From assembly GCA_938084555.1 (NCBI GenBank), contig CALKFR010000043.1:1-37358 (forward strand): a stretch of 37,358 nt of DNA. Reading direction: 5' to 3'. Under the pieces are notes generated by a model, which ran no database searches, was not told the DNA's origin, and saw only the letters and a list, made by a program, of their open reading frames with translations. Within the stretch, counting starts at the first letter, position 1; every line of letters starts with the position of its first letter. Shown here in pieces: positions 1 through 8,216 of this stretch. This DNA comes from an uncultured Flavobacteriaceae bacterium (lineage in GTDB: Bacteria > Bacteroidota > Bacteroidia > Flavobacteriales > Flavobacteriaceae). Made by a program: the position numbers and the translations under genes.

Positions 1-85
1 CAATTTCATGGGGATAAAATTTTCTACTGGATGGATATATCCAAACTTTTGCTTCTTCAGATAATAAATTAAATTCTGTAATCAT
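1..85 (-). CDS. Partial CDS: N-terminus of a small flavobacterial protein often labelled 'ABC transporter ATPase'
   Basis: The reverse strand from an ATG at 85 stays open for 28 codons to the left edge, where the gene is cut off. The translation begins MITEFNLLSEEAKVWIYPSS. From memory this resembles a family of about 160-residue proteins in Flavobacteriaceae that starts with a similar 'LPEESRVWIY' block and is commonly labelled 'ABC transporter ATPase', although I recall no Walker motifs in it, so that name is probably wrong. It lies just downstream of the thioredoxin-like gene on the same strand with a 39-base gap, so co-transcription is possible. No function can be assigned from this fragment. 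Confidence 0.6.
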   Translation of the reverse strand, partial: MITEFNLLSEEAKVWIYPSSRKFYPHEI

Positions 86-124
86 AGCGCAAATATAGTG
101 AAAGAAAGTACCTCTTAGAATGAA

Positions 125-721
125 TTAATTTGACAGTAAACCTATCATATTTTTCTGAATATTAACTCCTTTGTCTTTATTGTACCATACTTGTAACTCT
201 TGTTTGAAAGTTGCATCTAATTGGCCATGTTTATTTTTATAATCTTGAACCATTTCTGTGACTATATTGGGTCTAGGACCCCAAGTATTAATTACTTCAT
301 TATCAAAATTTAAAACAAGTAGTTTAGGAATAGATTTTCCTCCATTCGTTAGAAAATGATTCATCAACTCCTCATGTTCATCTCTGAAAATAATTTTTAA
401 AGTAATTAAATCACTTTCATTTGCAATTTTATTTATAACTGGAAGTGTTTGTGCAGCATCTCCACACCAACCCTCTGTTAGCACTAACCAAGTAACTGGT
501 TTATCTATTTTTTTTAATGCAAGAAGTGTTTCTTGGCTAAGCCTTATTGTTTTATCTAATCTCGTCATTCTTCGATCATTTAACTTACTATAATTCAATA
601 GATCTTCTGACTGGATTGGCCCACTTGATTTTCCGGATGTTATTAAATCTCTTATAAGTATTCTATAGGATGTATAAGAAATTGCTTTTTGAAGTCCCTC
701 CTCAATAATTTTTTTTATCAA
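125..721 (-). CDS. Thioredoxin-like family protein with a single cysteine
   Basis: This 198-residue protein has a thioredoxin-like core. A beta strand leads into GWCGDAAQ (Cys86) at the position of the thioredoxin active site, and IPK near residue 130 would supply the cis-proline. The N-terminal 75 residues are a helical extension. There is no signal peptide, so it is probably cytoplasmic. Cys86 is the only cysteine, so a normal CxxC dithiol reaction is impossible. The start is TTG at 721; no in-frame ATG lies nearby, and the next internal Met is residue 52, inside the conserved part. It lies 40 bases after the threonine dehydrogenase gene with no visible promoter or terminator between them, so it is probably the second gene of that transcript. 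Its substrate is unknown. Confidence 0.8.
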   Translation of the reverse strand: MIKKIIEEGLQKAISYTSYRILIRDLITSGKSSGPIQSEDLLNYSKLNDRRMTRLDKTIRLSQETLLALKKIDKPVTWLVLTEGWCGDAAQTLPVINKIANESDLITLKIIFRDEHEELMNHFLTNGGKSIPKLLVLNFDNEVINTWGPRPNIVTEMVQDYKNKHGQLDATFKQELQVWYNKDKGVNIQKNMIGLLSN

Positions 722-761
722 TAGTTTTGGTTTTATTTTATGAGTATAATTGAAGATAGCT

Positions 762-1712
762 CTAAATTTTTTGAGCTAGTAAATTATCGAGAATATCTTT
801 TGTCATTTTAGAAAGGGTATAATTTGGAGACCAACCCCAGTCTTCTCTTGCTTTACTATCATCTATTGAATTAGGCCAACTATCGGCAATATCTTGTCTA
901 TAATCAGTATTGTAGGTAATTGTGAAATTAGTAATATGTTTCTGTATCTCTGATGCTAATTCTTTTGGTGTAAAATTAATAGCTGATAGATTATAAGAAG
1001 TTCTAATTTTTATTTGATCAGTTTTTGCTTGCATAATCTGAACAGTTGCGTTTACAGCATCTTCCATATACATCATAGGTAAACAAGTGTCTTTATTTAA
1101 AAAAGACTCAAAACTCCCTTGTTCTATAGCTTTAAAAAAAATGTCAACAGCATAATCTGTTGTTCCACCTCCAGGTTTAGTTTTCCAGCTAATAATTCCA
1201 GGATATCTCAAACTTCTAACATCTACTCCATATTTTTCATGATAATAATTACACCAAAATTCTCCTGAAAGCTTACTGATTCCGTATACAGTAGAGGGTT
1301 CCATTAACGTTTTTTGGGGGGTATTAATCTTGGGGCTAGTTGAACCAAATACCGCAATTGAGCTTGGCCAAAACACCTGATTAATGTGTTTATCTTTGGC
1401 AAGATCTAATACCGCCAACAAAGAAGTCATATTCAAATTCCATGCTTTGTGAGGGAACTTTTCTCCTGTAGCAGAAAGCATAGCCGCAAGAAGATAAATT
1501 TGAGTGACATTATACTTTGTTACAACAGCAAAAATTGCCTCTTTATCTGTTGCATCAATAATTTCAAATGGTCCTGAATTCATTAATGATGGGGCTCCAT
1601 TTCTAATATCTGATGCAACTACATGAGCACTTCCATAGATCGTACGAAGTTTTTCTATTAATTCACTTCCAATTTGCCCGCTAGCACCTAATACCAGAAT
1701 AGTTTGACTCAT
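762..1712 (-). CDS. tdh: L-threonine 3-dehydrogenase, SDR (UDP-galactose epimerase-like) type
   Basis: This 316-residue NAD-binding short-chain dehydrogenase of the extended type would oxidise L-threonine to 2-amino-3-ketobutyrate in the cytoplasm. The N-terminus has the Rossmann motif GASGQIG (residues 9-15). Asp35 follows the second strand, which fits NAD rather than NADP. The catalytic set is Ser117/Ser118 in WPSSIAVFG plus Tyr143 and Lys147 in YGISK. The block RYPGIISWKTKPGGGTTDYA matches the short, zinc-free threonine dehydrogenases known from Flavobacterium and Cupriavidus rather than sugar epimerases. The partner enzyme Kbl is encoded at 11698-12894 on the same strand, which supports the assignment. 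A TACCTTTG -7 box lies about 25 bases upstream of the ATG. Confidence 0.88.
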   Translation of the reverse strand: MSQTILVLGASGQIGSELIEKLRTIYGSAHVVASDIRNGAPSLMNSGPFEIIDATDKEAIFAVVTKYNVTQIYLLAAMLSATGEKFPHKAWNLNMTSLLAVLDLAKDKHINQVFWPSSIAVFGSTSPKINTPQKTLMEPSTVYGISKLSGEFWCNYYHEKYGVDVRSLRYPGIISWKTKPGGGTTDYAVDIFFKAIEQGSFESFLNKDTCLPMMYMEDAVNATVQIMQAKTDQIKIRTSYNLSAINFTPKELASEIQKHITNFTITYNTDYRQDIADSWPNSIDDSKAREDWGWSPNYTLSKMTKDILDNLLAQKI

Positions 1713-1736
1713 GCTAATTTGTGTTTTTCATAAAAT

Positions 1737-1744
1737 CAAAGGTA
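1737..1744 (-). promoter_or_regulatory. -7 promoter box for the threonine dehydrogenase gene
   Basis: TACCTTTG on the minus strand fits the Bacteroidetes -7 consensus TAnnTTTG. It would start transcription near 1733, about 20 bases before the ATG at 1712. I see no matching -33 TTTG at the usual distance. Confidence 0.5.
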
Positions 1745-1885
1745 AATAATTTAACTATTCATAAAAAACAATTTTTTTAAAACAATTAATTAAATTATCT
1801 GTAAAAAAATTAATAAAATGCTCTTTTGTTAAATGTTGAGGTTTTTGAGGGATTTTATGTATTTTTAGAGACTGATATACGACCT

Positions 1886-2605
1886 ATGAAGTTTATTTAC
1901 TATTGTGCCTTTATTTTAATGCTTAGCTCTTGTAATGAAAAAACTACAGCTGCTAAACAAGTAATTGATAAGCCTGAAGCTAGCCGTATAAAAAAACATA
2001 AAAAGGTTTCTAAAATTCAATCAAAATTTCAAATGAATATTGATTCTTGGGTTGAATATGAAAACCTAAGGATTTTCTTGCAACAATACACTTCAATTTC
2101 ACCTAACGATGCATTAAATAATTCTAGAGAGTTGAATGACATTACAAAAAGCGTTATTGATAGTGTTAAGCCTCAATTTTTAGAAACTTCGGCATTTAAA
2201 GCACGAGTAAATTTGCTATATAATGAAACATTAAGGCTTTATGATATGTCTTCTATTCCAGCAATTAAAGCCATAGAAGTTAATCATCAAGTAGCTAATA
2301 TTTTAGATGCATTTTCATCTGTTAATTTTAAAATTAACACTATTCTTACACAAAATGAATTAGAAAAAGGGATCACTGAACCTAATTTTAAAAGAGATAT
2401 CCCCGAAAATTTAGATATAAGTTCTTCTAATACATCTAAAACTCCAGTTAAAAAAAATCTATCTACTAGAAAATCAAATAAAAGCACTAAAAGTGAGTTT
2501 TTTAAAAAGTCTAAACAAACTTTGATGTTAGAAAAAGAACATTTAGAAGAGAAAAGAAATAAAAAACTCAAACTCAGCAAAAAAAATAAAAGAGAAAAAA
2601 ACTAG
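1886..2605 (+). CDS. Hypothetical lipoprotein with a lysine-rich C-terminal tail
   Basis: I do not recognise a named family. I place the start at the ATG at 1886 because it gives a clean lipoprotein signal: hydrophobic residues 4-14, then LSSC with the lipidated Cys16. The frame is open further upstream to a TTG at 1826, but that would bury the signal peptide. The mature protein (about 223 residues) has a predicted helical middle (about residues 45-165) without cysteines. The last 55-60 residues are very rich in Lys, Arg, Ser and Glu and end KKNKREKN, resembling a basic, possibly coiled or disordered tail. It is convergent with the nuclease gene; the two stop codons are one base apart inside a long palindrome. 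Confidence 0.75.
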   Translation: MKFIYYCAFILMLSSCNEKTTAAKQVIDKPEASRIKKHKKVSKIQSKFQMNIDSWVEYENLRIFLQQYTSISPNDALNNSRELNDITKSVIDSVKPQFLETSAFKARVNLLYNETLRLYDMSSIPAIKAIEVNHQVANILDAFSSVNFKINTILTQNELEKGITEPNFKRDIPENLDISSSNTSKTPVKKNLSTRKSNKSTKSEFFKKSKQTLMLEKEHLEEKRNKKLKLSKKNKREKN

Positions 2606-2622
2606 TTTATTTCTCTTTTATT
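2585..2622. terminator. Palindrome across two convergent stop codons, possible bidirectional terminator
   Basis: A 13-base arm at 2585-2597 (AATAAAAGAGAAA) is repeated inverted at 2610-2622. The centre AAACTAGTTT is itself palindromic and holds the plus-strand stop TAG. The whole 38 bases form a near-perfect palindrome with one mismatched pair. It is AT-rich and lacks a long U-tract, so it would be a weak intrinsic terminator, but its place between convergent genes fits bidirectional termination. Confidence 0.5.
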
Positions 2623-3653
2623 AAATATAGATATACCGGATAGTGATCACTATAGCCCCCAGTATAAGTTCCAAAGGAAAAACTTCGAAAAGGATATCCT
2701 TTGTATCGACCTTTTTTGTTTGTCATAAAACTTTTATTGAACACGGCTGGGTTAAACATTTTATAACTAGAAAAATCTTTTTCCTCTTTACTTAACAATG
2801 CTGAAGTAATTATAATTTGATCAAACATGCTAATGTTGTCTCTGTAACCACCCGTATTATATCCTTTTTTAAATAAACTTTCAAAAGGATTATATAAATC
2901 ACCATCCTCAACGTCTTTCTTCTTTGCTTTTGTCTTCAATACTTTTTTGAAGCTACTATTTATAGGGTCATCATTAAAATCTCCCAGAACTAAAATCTTA
3001 GGGTTTTCTTCTTTTTCCTTAATTTGATCAATAATTTTGGTGTTTTGGTATGCTGCTTTTTCTCTAAGGGGTCTACTTTTCATTTCTCCTCCACTTCTAG
3101 AGGGCCAATGATTTACAATAACATGGATTAATTCATCATCTAAATATCCCGAAACTAATAATTGATCTCTGGTATAAACTTTTCTATTGTCTCTATAAAT
3201 ATTTGGGTTAAAAGATTCATGGTGTATAGGTTTAAAATAACGCTGTTGATACAAAAGTGCGACATCAATACCTCTCTTATCAGGAGATTCGTAATGAATA
3301 ATCCCATAACGTTTCGATTTTAATCTATCTGAATTTATTAGATCTTCTAGAACAGCTCTGTTTTCAACTTCACAAACCCCTAAAATTGTTGGGCTTGTAT
3401 TAGATTTATCCTTTCCTATTTGGGCAATTACTGATCCTAATTTATCAATTTTGTCCCAATAAACTTTGGATCGATTTTCCTTTAACTCCATCATTGGACT
3501 TGCTTCATCATTTTTTGTGACGTCGTTAATTGTATCAAATAAGTTTTCAAGATTATAAAATGCAATAGTTCTAATAGAATACTTTTTACCTTTATCTTGA
3601 CTAATAGTAACTGACGAATAAAATATTATAAATAAAAAAAATAATTTTTTCAT
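2607..3653 (-). CDS. Secreted endonuclease/exonuclease/phosphatase (DNase I-like) family protein
   Basis: This 348-residue protein carries the DNase I/EEP fold motifs in order: NLENLFD (residues 34-40), the metal-binding Glu95 in CEVEN, NHWPSR with catalytic His182 (181-186), GDFND (224-228) and the terminal SDHYP with Asp336/His337. These are the residues of an active Mg-dependent phosphodiesterase. The start is the ATG at 3653, giving a signal peptide (residues 1-19, ending near TISQ); the frame runs on upstream to 3770 but that stretch is implausible. It is probably exported. The substrate could be DNA, RNA or another phosphodiester. It is divergent from a TonB receptor/DUF5689 pair, which suggests a shared role in uptake. 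Confidence 0.88.
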   Translation of the reverse strand: MKKLFFLFIIFYSSVTISQDKGKKYSIRTIAFYNLENLFDTINDVTKNDEASPMMELKENRSKVYWDKIDKLGSVIAQIGKDKSNTSPTILGVCEVENRAVLEDLINSDRLKSKRYGIIHYESPDKRGIDVALLYQQRYFKPIHHESFNPNIYRDNRKVYTRDQLLVSGYLDDELIHVIVNHWPSRSGGEMKSRPLREKAAYQNTKIIDQIKEKEENPKILVLGDFNDDPINSSFKKVLKTKAKKKDVEDGDLYNPFESLFKKGYNTGGYRDNISMFDQIIITSALLSKEEKDFSSYKMFNPAVFNKSFMTNKKGRYKGYPFRSFSFGTYTGGYSDHYPVYLYLIKEK

Positions 3654-3675
3654 GTTTAAAATAAGTTTTAAACTA

Positions 3676-3683
3676 CAAACATA
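3676..3683 (-). promoter_or_regulatory. -7 promoter box for the EEP nuclease gene
   Basis: TATGTTTG on the minus strand matches TAnnTTTG and lies about 22 bases upstream of the chosen ATG at 3653. This also supports that start over the longer reading frame, whose first codon would lie upstream of this promoter. Confidence 0.5.
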
Positions 3684-3747
3684 AAGAACTAATTTATAGC
3701 TTCCCGTTAAATATTTTAATTTTAACAAATACATCAATTTATTTTGG

Positions 3748-3755
3748 TAATTTTG
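3748..3755 (+). promoter_or_regulatory. -7 promoter box for the TonB receptor/DUF5689 operon
   Basis: TAATTTTG matches TAnnTTTG and lies 42 bases upstream of the ATG at 3798. It shares the 144-base divergent gap with the nuclease promoter, so one regulator could control both directions. No clear -33 element was found. Confidence 0.45.
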
Positions 3756-3797
3756 ATCTTGATTAGGCAAAAACTAATTTAAATAACCAAGCAATCG

Positions 3798-6605
3798 ATG
3801 AAAAAATTTATTACAACTTTATTACTTTTTTTTGGCGTCATTTTTAGCACTATTGCTCAAAATGTAATCAAAGGAGTAGTTGTAGATAGCGAAAAAAACA
3901 CTCAATTAAAAGGGGTTGCTATCAAGGTTGAAAAAAATACTATTAGTACTCTTACTAACGAAAATGGTGTTTTTATTCTACAAGACTTAGTAAATGGATC
4001 TTATGTTCTTGAAATTTCATTTAATGGATACGAAACACAAAATTATCCAGTTGAACTTTCGGGTACTACTATAGATTTGGGAACTATTCTATTATATGAA
4101 GACTTAACAGAAGAGGAAGATTTAAGTACGGTAACTTTAACTGATGACGAATTAAACGATGACACCAGCGCCGCAGATAATATATCTGGTCTTCTCCAAG
4201 CATCAAGAGATATTTATCTTAGAACAGCTGCTTTTGAATTCAGCTCTTCATTTTTTAGAATACGAGGTTTAGATTCAGAAAATGGAAAGGTTCTTATTAA
4301 TGGGATTGAAATGAATAAACTCTACAACGGAAGACCACAATGGAGTAATTGGGGAGGTTTAAATGATGTGTTGAGAAATCAAGAGTTCAGCAATGGCTTA
4401 AGAGCATCTGACTACACATTTGGTGGTATTCTTGGATCAACAAATATTAATGTGAGGCCTTCAGAACAAAGAACTGGAACACGAATATCATATGCTTCCT
4501 CCAATAGAAGTTATGTTCATAGAGTGATGGCAACTCATTCTACAGGTTTATCAGAAGATGGATGGGCTTTTACAGTTGCTGCCAGTAGAAGGGAAGGAAG
4601 AGAAGGATTTGTAGACGGAACAATGTATAATGCTACTTCTTTCTTTGGATCAGTTGAAAAGAAATTTAATGACAAACATAGTCTAAGTTTTACTTCTATC
4701 ACTGCTCTAAATAGAAGAGGTAAATCTGCACCTCAAACGCAAGAGGTATTTGATCTAAGAGGAATACAATACAATTCTTATTGGGGTTCACAGAATGGAA
4801 AGATTAGAAATTCACGTATTAAGGAAGTTTCTGAACCCATATTAATGTTAAATCATTATTGGGATATTAATGAGAGTACATCTCTAAATACAAATGTTTC
4901 TTATCAGACTGGAAAAATTGGAAATAGTAGAATAGATAATAATGGAACTAAAGTTGATGGTGATGCTGTTGATGGTGAGGGAAATCCATACATTATTAAC
5001 TTGGGTGCTTCAAATCCTGATCCTACATATTATCAAAAATTACCGAGTTACGGACTTAGACAGGGGTATTCAAACATCTATGAGATCCAACAAAACTTTA
5101 TAAATGATGGTCAATTAGATTGGAACAGTTTATACAATGCCAATGCAAACGCAAATAATAATGGTAATTCATCATATGTGCTTTACGAGGATAGAAATGA
5201 TGATACACAGTTTACAATTAATACCATTTTAAATAAAGATTTATCTGACAATTTTAAAATAAATGCACGTGTTCAATATACACAGTTAACCTCCAAAAAC
5301 TTTGCTGAAATTATTGACCTGCTTGGTGGAACAGGTTATCTAGATGCAGATTCATTTGCAGATACTTTTGACGAAAAACAAAATAACCTATTAAACCCAT
5401 TATATATTGCTGGAGCTGGAGATAGGTTTAAATATAACTTTGATTTATATTCAAACGTAGTTGATGGTTTTTTACAGGGTCAATTCAAATTTAATAAAGT
5501 AGATTTTTATTTAGCTACTACCATCTCTAATACCTCACACCAAAGAGACGGATTATACCAAAATGGGGGGTTTCCAGATAATTCATATGGTAAATCTGAG
5601 GAGCTAAACTTTACAAATTATGGTGCAAAATCAGGAATGACCTATAAAATCTCTGGACGTCATATTTTAGACATTAATGCTGGATATTTAACAAAAGCTC
5701 CAAACTTAAGAAACTCATTTTCTAATTCTAGAGAAAATAACAATACCGTTGAAAATTTAACTAGTGAAAAAGTTCTTTCTGCTGATGCGAGTTATATATT
5801 TAGAGGACCTTTCTTACAAGCTAAATTAACGGGTTACTATACAAAAATTCAAGATGCAACAGAAATATCGTTTTTCTTTGCTGATGGTATTGGGGGAGAT
5901 AATACTGCATTTGTTCAAGAAATATTATCTGGGATTGATAAAAAACACTTTGGTGCAGAATTTGGTGTAGAAGCACAAGTTACTCCTACTATAAAATTAA
6001 AAGCTGCTGGTAATTTAGGACAATATACCTACGATAATAATCCTAACTTATATTTAACAACAGAAAACAATACCAGGTCTCTAGATGCAGGATTTATTGA
6101 TGGTCGTAAAGACTTTGGAGTTTCTAACTTAAAAAATTACAAACTAGCTGCAGGTCCTCAAACAGCATACTCTGTAGGTTTTGAGTATAGAGACCCAGAC
6201 TATTGGTTTGTAAGTGCTACTGCCAATTTTTTCGACAACGTATATGTAGATATAGCACCGTTAACAAGAACTTCCAACTTTGCAGATGATGGCGGGATTC
6301 CATTTAACGATTATGATGAAGATATCGCTAGAGAGTTATTACAACAAGAAAAATTTGATAATTATATGGTAGTGAATATGATTGGAGGAAAATCATGGAA
6401 AATAGGAAATCAATATATCAGTTTATTTGCGAGTATTGGGAACTTATTTAACACAAGGTATAAATCAGGAGGTTTCGAACAGGGTAGGAATGCGAATTAC
6501 AGACAACTTAAAGAAGATAAAAGCTTAGATATACCTGTATTTGGAAACAAATATTGGTTTGGTAGAGGTACTACTTACTTCTTAAGCTTAAATTATAGAT
6601 TTTAA
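3798..6605 (+). CDS. TonB-dependent receptor with carboxypeptidase-regulatory-like N-terminal domain
   Basis: This 935-residue outer-membrane active transporter starts with a signal peptide (residues 1-20, ending STIAQ). A carboxypeptidase-regulatory-like beta domain follows (about 22-100; GVVVDSEKNTQLKGVAIKVE) with the usual NGY(E)T end, then an acidic linker, the plug (about 125-225) and a long 22-strand type barrel ending in NYRF, a typical terminal aromatic. It would import a ligand too large for porins, using TonB-ExbBD energy. It is followed after 33 bases by the DUF5689 lipoprotein with no terminator between, so the two form an operon. The substrate is not shown by the sequence; the neighbouring nuclease suggests nucleic acid fragments or another phosphodiester (inference). 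Confidence 0.88.
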   Translation: MKKFITTLLLFFGVIFSTIAQNVIKGVVVDSEKNTQLKGVAIKVEKNTISTLTNENGVFILQDLVNGSYVLEISFNGYETQNYPVELSGTTIDLGTILLYEDLTEEEDLSTVTLTDDELNDDTSAADNISGLLQASRDIYLRTAAFEFSSSFFRIRGLDSENGKVLINGIEMNKLYNGRPQWSNWGGLNDVLRNQEFSNGLRASDYTFGGILGSTNINVRPSEQRTGTRISYASSNRSYVHRVMATHSTGLSEDGWAFTVAASRREGREGFVDGTMYNATSFFGSVEKKFNDKHSLSFTSITALNRRGKSAPQTQEVFDLRGIQYNSYWGSQNGKIRNSRIKEVSEPILMLNHYWDINESTSLNTNVSYQTGKIGNSRIDNNGTKVDGDAVDGEGNPYIINLGASNPDPTYYQKLPSYGLRQGYSNIYEIQQNFINDGQLDWNSLYNANANANNNGNSSYVLYEDRNDDTQFTINTILNKDLSDNFKINARVQYTQLTSKNFAEIIDLLGGTGYLDADSFADTFDEKQNNLLNPLYIAGAGDRFKYNFDLYSNVVDGFLQGQFKFNKVDFYLATTISNTSHQRDGLYQNGGFPDNSYGKSEELNFTNYGAKSGMTYKISGRHILDINAGYLTKAPNLRNSFSNSRENNNTVENLTSEKVLSADASYIFRGPFLQAKLTGYYTKIQDATEISFFFADGIGGDNTAFVQEILSGIDKKHFGAEFGVEAQVTPTIKLKAAGNLGQYTYDNNPNLYLTTENNTRSLDAGFIDGRKDFGVSNLKNYKLAAGPQTAYSVGFEYRDPDYWFVSATANFFDNVYVDIAPLTRTSNFADDGGIPFNDYDEDIARELLQQEKFDNYMVVNMIGGKSWKIGNQYISLFASIGNLFNTRYKSGGFEQGRNANYRQLKEDKSLDIPVFGNKYWFGRGTTYFLSLNYRF

Positions 6606-6638
6606 AAAACATTGAACATTTTATTAATAAATATACTT

Positions 6639-8081
6639 ATGAAAACAACTAAAATTTATGGCATTATATCATTTTTATTGATTGCCATTACAATCATCTC
6701 TTGTGTAGAAGATGGTGAATTTGATGTGCCAAATATAACGGTAGAGGAACCTAATATTATAGCAAATTCAAGTATTTCTGCGATTAAAAGTGCCTTACAA
6801 CAAGAATATAATGCAAGTGGTGATTTAATTTACACCTTTTATGATAATGAAAGTAACGCAACCTATGTTGAAGGTTATGTAGTTTCGACTGATGCAGCTG
6901 GGAATTTTTACAAAAAAATAATCATACAGGATAGCCCTGAAAATCCTACTGCTGGAATTGAAGTTATTTTAAACAAAACTTCCTTAAATGAGACTTACGA
7001 ATTAGGAAGAAAGGTATATATAAAATTGGAGGGTTTAACAGTATCTTATGATGATGGTGAAAGTTCTAATTTTATTAATCCAACAAATGGTATTCCTGGA
7101 AAGTATGTTCTTGGGGTTCTAAATGGTGATCAAGTAGATGACATACCCTCTACATCAATAGATGATCATATTATCAGATCAGCAACTGTTTCAACTATTG
7201 TCCCCAACGCTATAGAATTATCAGCAATAACAGGTGATCATATCAATACAATGATTCAGCTTAATTCTGCACAAATAGCTAAAACTGATTTAGGAAAAAC
7301 CTTTGCAGGAGAACCAAATGATGAGTTTGATGGATTCAGAACCATTTTTGAATGTGGCACAGAAAAAACAATACCTCTCCAAACCAGTACATTTGCGAGC
7401 TTTAAATCTAATGTTGTACCAACTGGGAGTGGAGAATTCAGAGCAGTTTTATCTAAAGACTACAGATCAGAGTTTTTAGTTGCTATAGTTAATGCTCCAT
7501 CAGATTTAGAATTTACAAATGCCGAACGATGTGACCCACCTGTGTTAGAATGTGGTGATAACGCTGTAGGTGGAAGTGTTGTTTTATTTGAGGAGGATTT
7601 TGAAAATATCACTTCTACAAATGACATCACTAATGCTGGATGGACAAACGTTAATGTAAATGGAGGTAGCACATTATATTCCTCAAGAAGTTATAGTGGA
7701 AATAGATATGTTCAAATTTCTGCTTACAGAAGTAATGAAACTCCGCTAGAAACATGGTTAGTTACTCCAGAAATTGATTTGGATGGAACTTCAGATGAAG
7801 AATTAACATTTGAAACAAACACTGGTTATGACAATGGAAATGCACTATCAACGTATGTGTCATCTGATTTTACCGGAGATGTAACAACTGCCACTTGGTT
7901 GAGGTTAGACGCTGCATTATCTTCAGGACCCTCAAACGGCTATAATAGTTTCTCGAGTTCAGGATCTATTAATATTTCTTGTTTAACAGGAAAATTACAT
8001 GTAGCATTCAAATATGAAGGAGCTGACGGTGGTGTAACAACTACTTTTCAAATAGACAATGTAAAAGTTACTGGTAATTAA
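6639..8081 (+). CDS. DUF5689 / choice-of-anchor J surface lipoprotein
   Basis: I place the start at the ATG at 6639, which gives a lipoprotein signal ending IISC (Cys22); the reading frame extends to a TTG at 6612. The residues after Cys22 (VEDGEFD) are acidic, as in the Bacteroidetes lipoprotein export signal, so the protein is probably on the cell surface. The middle region (about residues 40-290) resembles DUF5689, with an OB-fold-like pattern such as VEGYVVSTDAAGNFYKKIII. The C-terminal part (about 315-480) resembles the choice-of-anchor J/cleaved-adhesin jelly roll (TWLVTPEIDLDG) and ends IDNVKVTGN. It could be the surface ligand-binding partner of the TonB receptor, like SusD for SusC. 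A strong terminator follows. Confidence 0.8.
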   Translation: MKTTKIYGIISFLLIAITIISCVEDGEFDVPNITVEEPNIIANSSISAIKSALQQEYNASGDLIYTFYDNESNATYVEGYVVSTDAAGNFYKKIIIQDSPENPTAGIEVILNKTSLNETYELGRKVYIKLEGLTVSYDDGESSNFINPTNGIPGKYVLGVLNGDQVDDIPSTSIDDHIIRSATVSTIVPNAIELSAITGDHINTMIQLNSAQIAKTDLGKTFAGEPNDEFDGFRTIFECGTEKTIPLQTSTFASFKSNVVPTGSGEFRAVLSKDYRSEFLVAIVNAPSDLEFTNAERCDPPVLECGDNAVGGSVVLFEEDFENITSTNDITNAGWTNVNVNGGSTLYSSRSYSGNRYVQISAYRSNETPLETWLVTPEIDLDGTSDEELTFETNTGYDNGNALSTYVSSDFTGDVTTATWLRLDAALSSGPSNGYNSFSSSGSINISCLTGKLHVAFKYEGADGGVTTTFQIDNVKVTGN

Positions 8082-8100
8082 CTAGAAAAAAACTACAATT

Positions 8101-8134
8101 AAAAAAGCATCTCATGTATGAGATGCTTTTTTTT
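8101..8134 (+). terminator. Intrinsic terminator after the TonB receptor/DUF5689 operon
   Basis: Perfect 13-base inverted arms (8103-8115 and 8118-8130, core GCATCTCAT/ATGAGATGC) with a two-base loop run into a T-tract to 8134. It lies 20 bases after the DUF5689 stop. Confidence 0.9.
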
Positions 8135-8157
8135 GATAGATCTATAAAATACTGCTC

Positions 8158-8190
8158 AAAAAAAACCTGAATAACTAAATATTCAGGTTT
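8158..8190 (-). terminator. Intrinsic terminator after atpC
   Basis: Arms 8163-8173 and 8180-8190 (AAACCTGAATA/TATTCAGGTTT) with a six-base loop. Read on the minus strand the hairpin is followed by a U-tract from the A-run at 8158-8165. It lies 26 bases after the atpC stop and sits back to back with the terminator for the opposite strand. Confidence 0.88.
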
Positions 8191-8216
8191 ATATTTTTAT
8201 GATAAAATGACAGCTA

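Noticed and set aside
2287-2580. 97-codon hydrophobic frame opposite the hypothetical lipoprotein gene
   Set aside because: It mirrors the Lys-rich coding strand (Lys codons read as Phe and Leu on the other strand); there is no independent support.
3654-3770. N-terminal extension of the EEP nuclease by 39 residues
   Set aside because: It would bury the signal peptide that starts at 3653, and the -7 box at 3676-3683 lies inside it.
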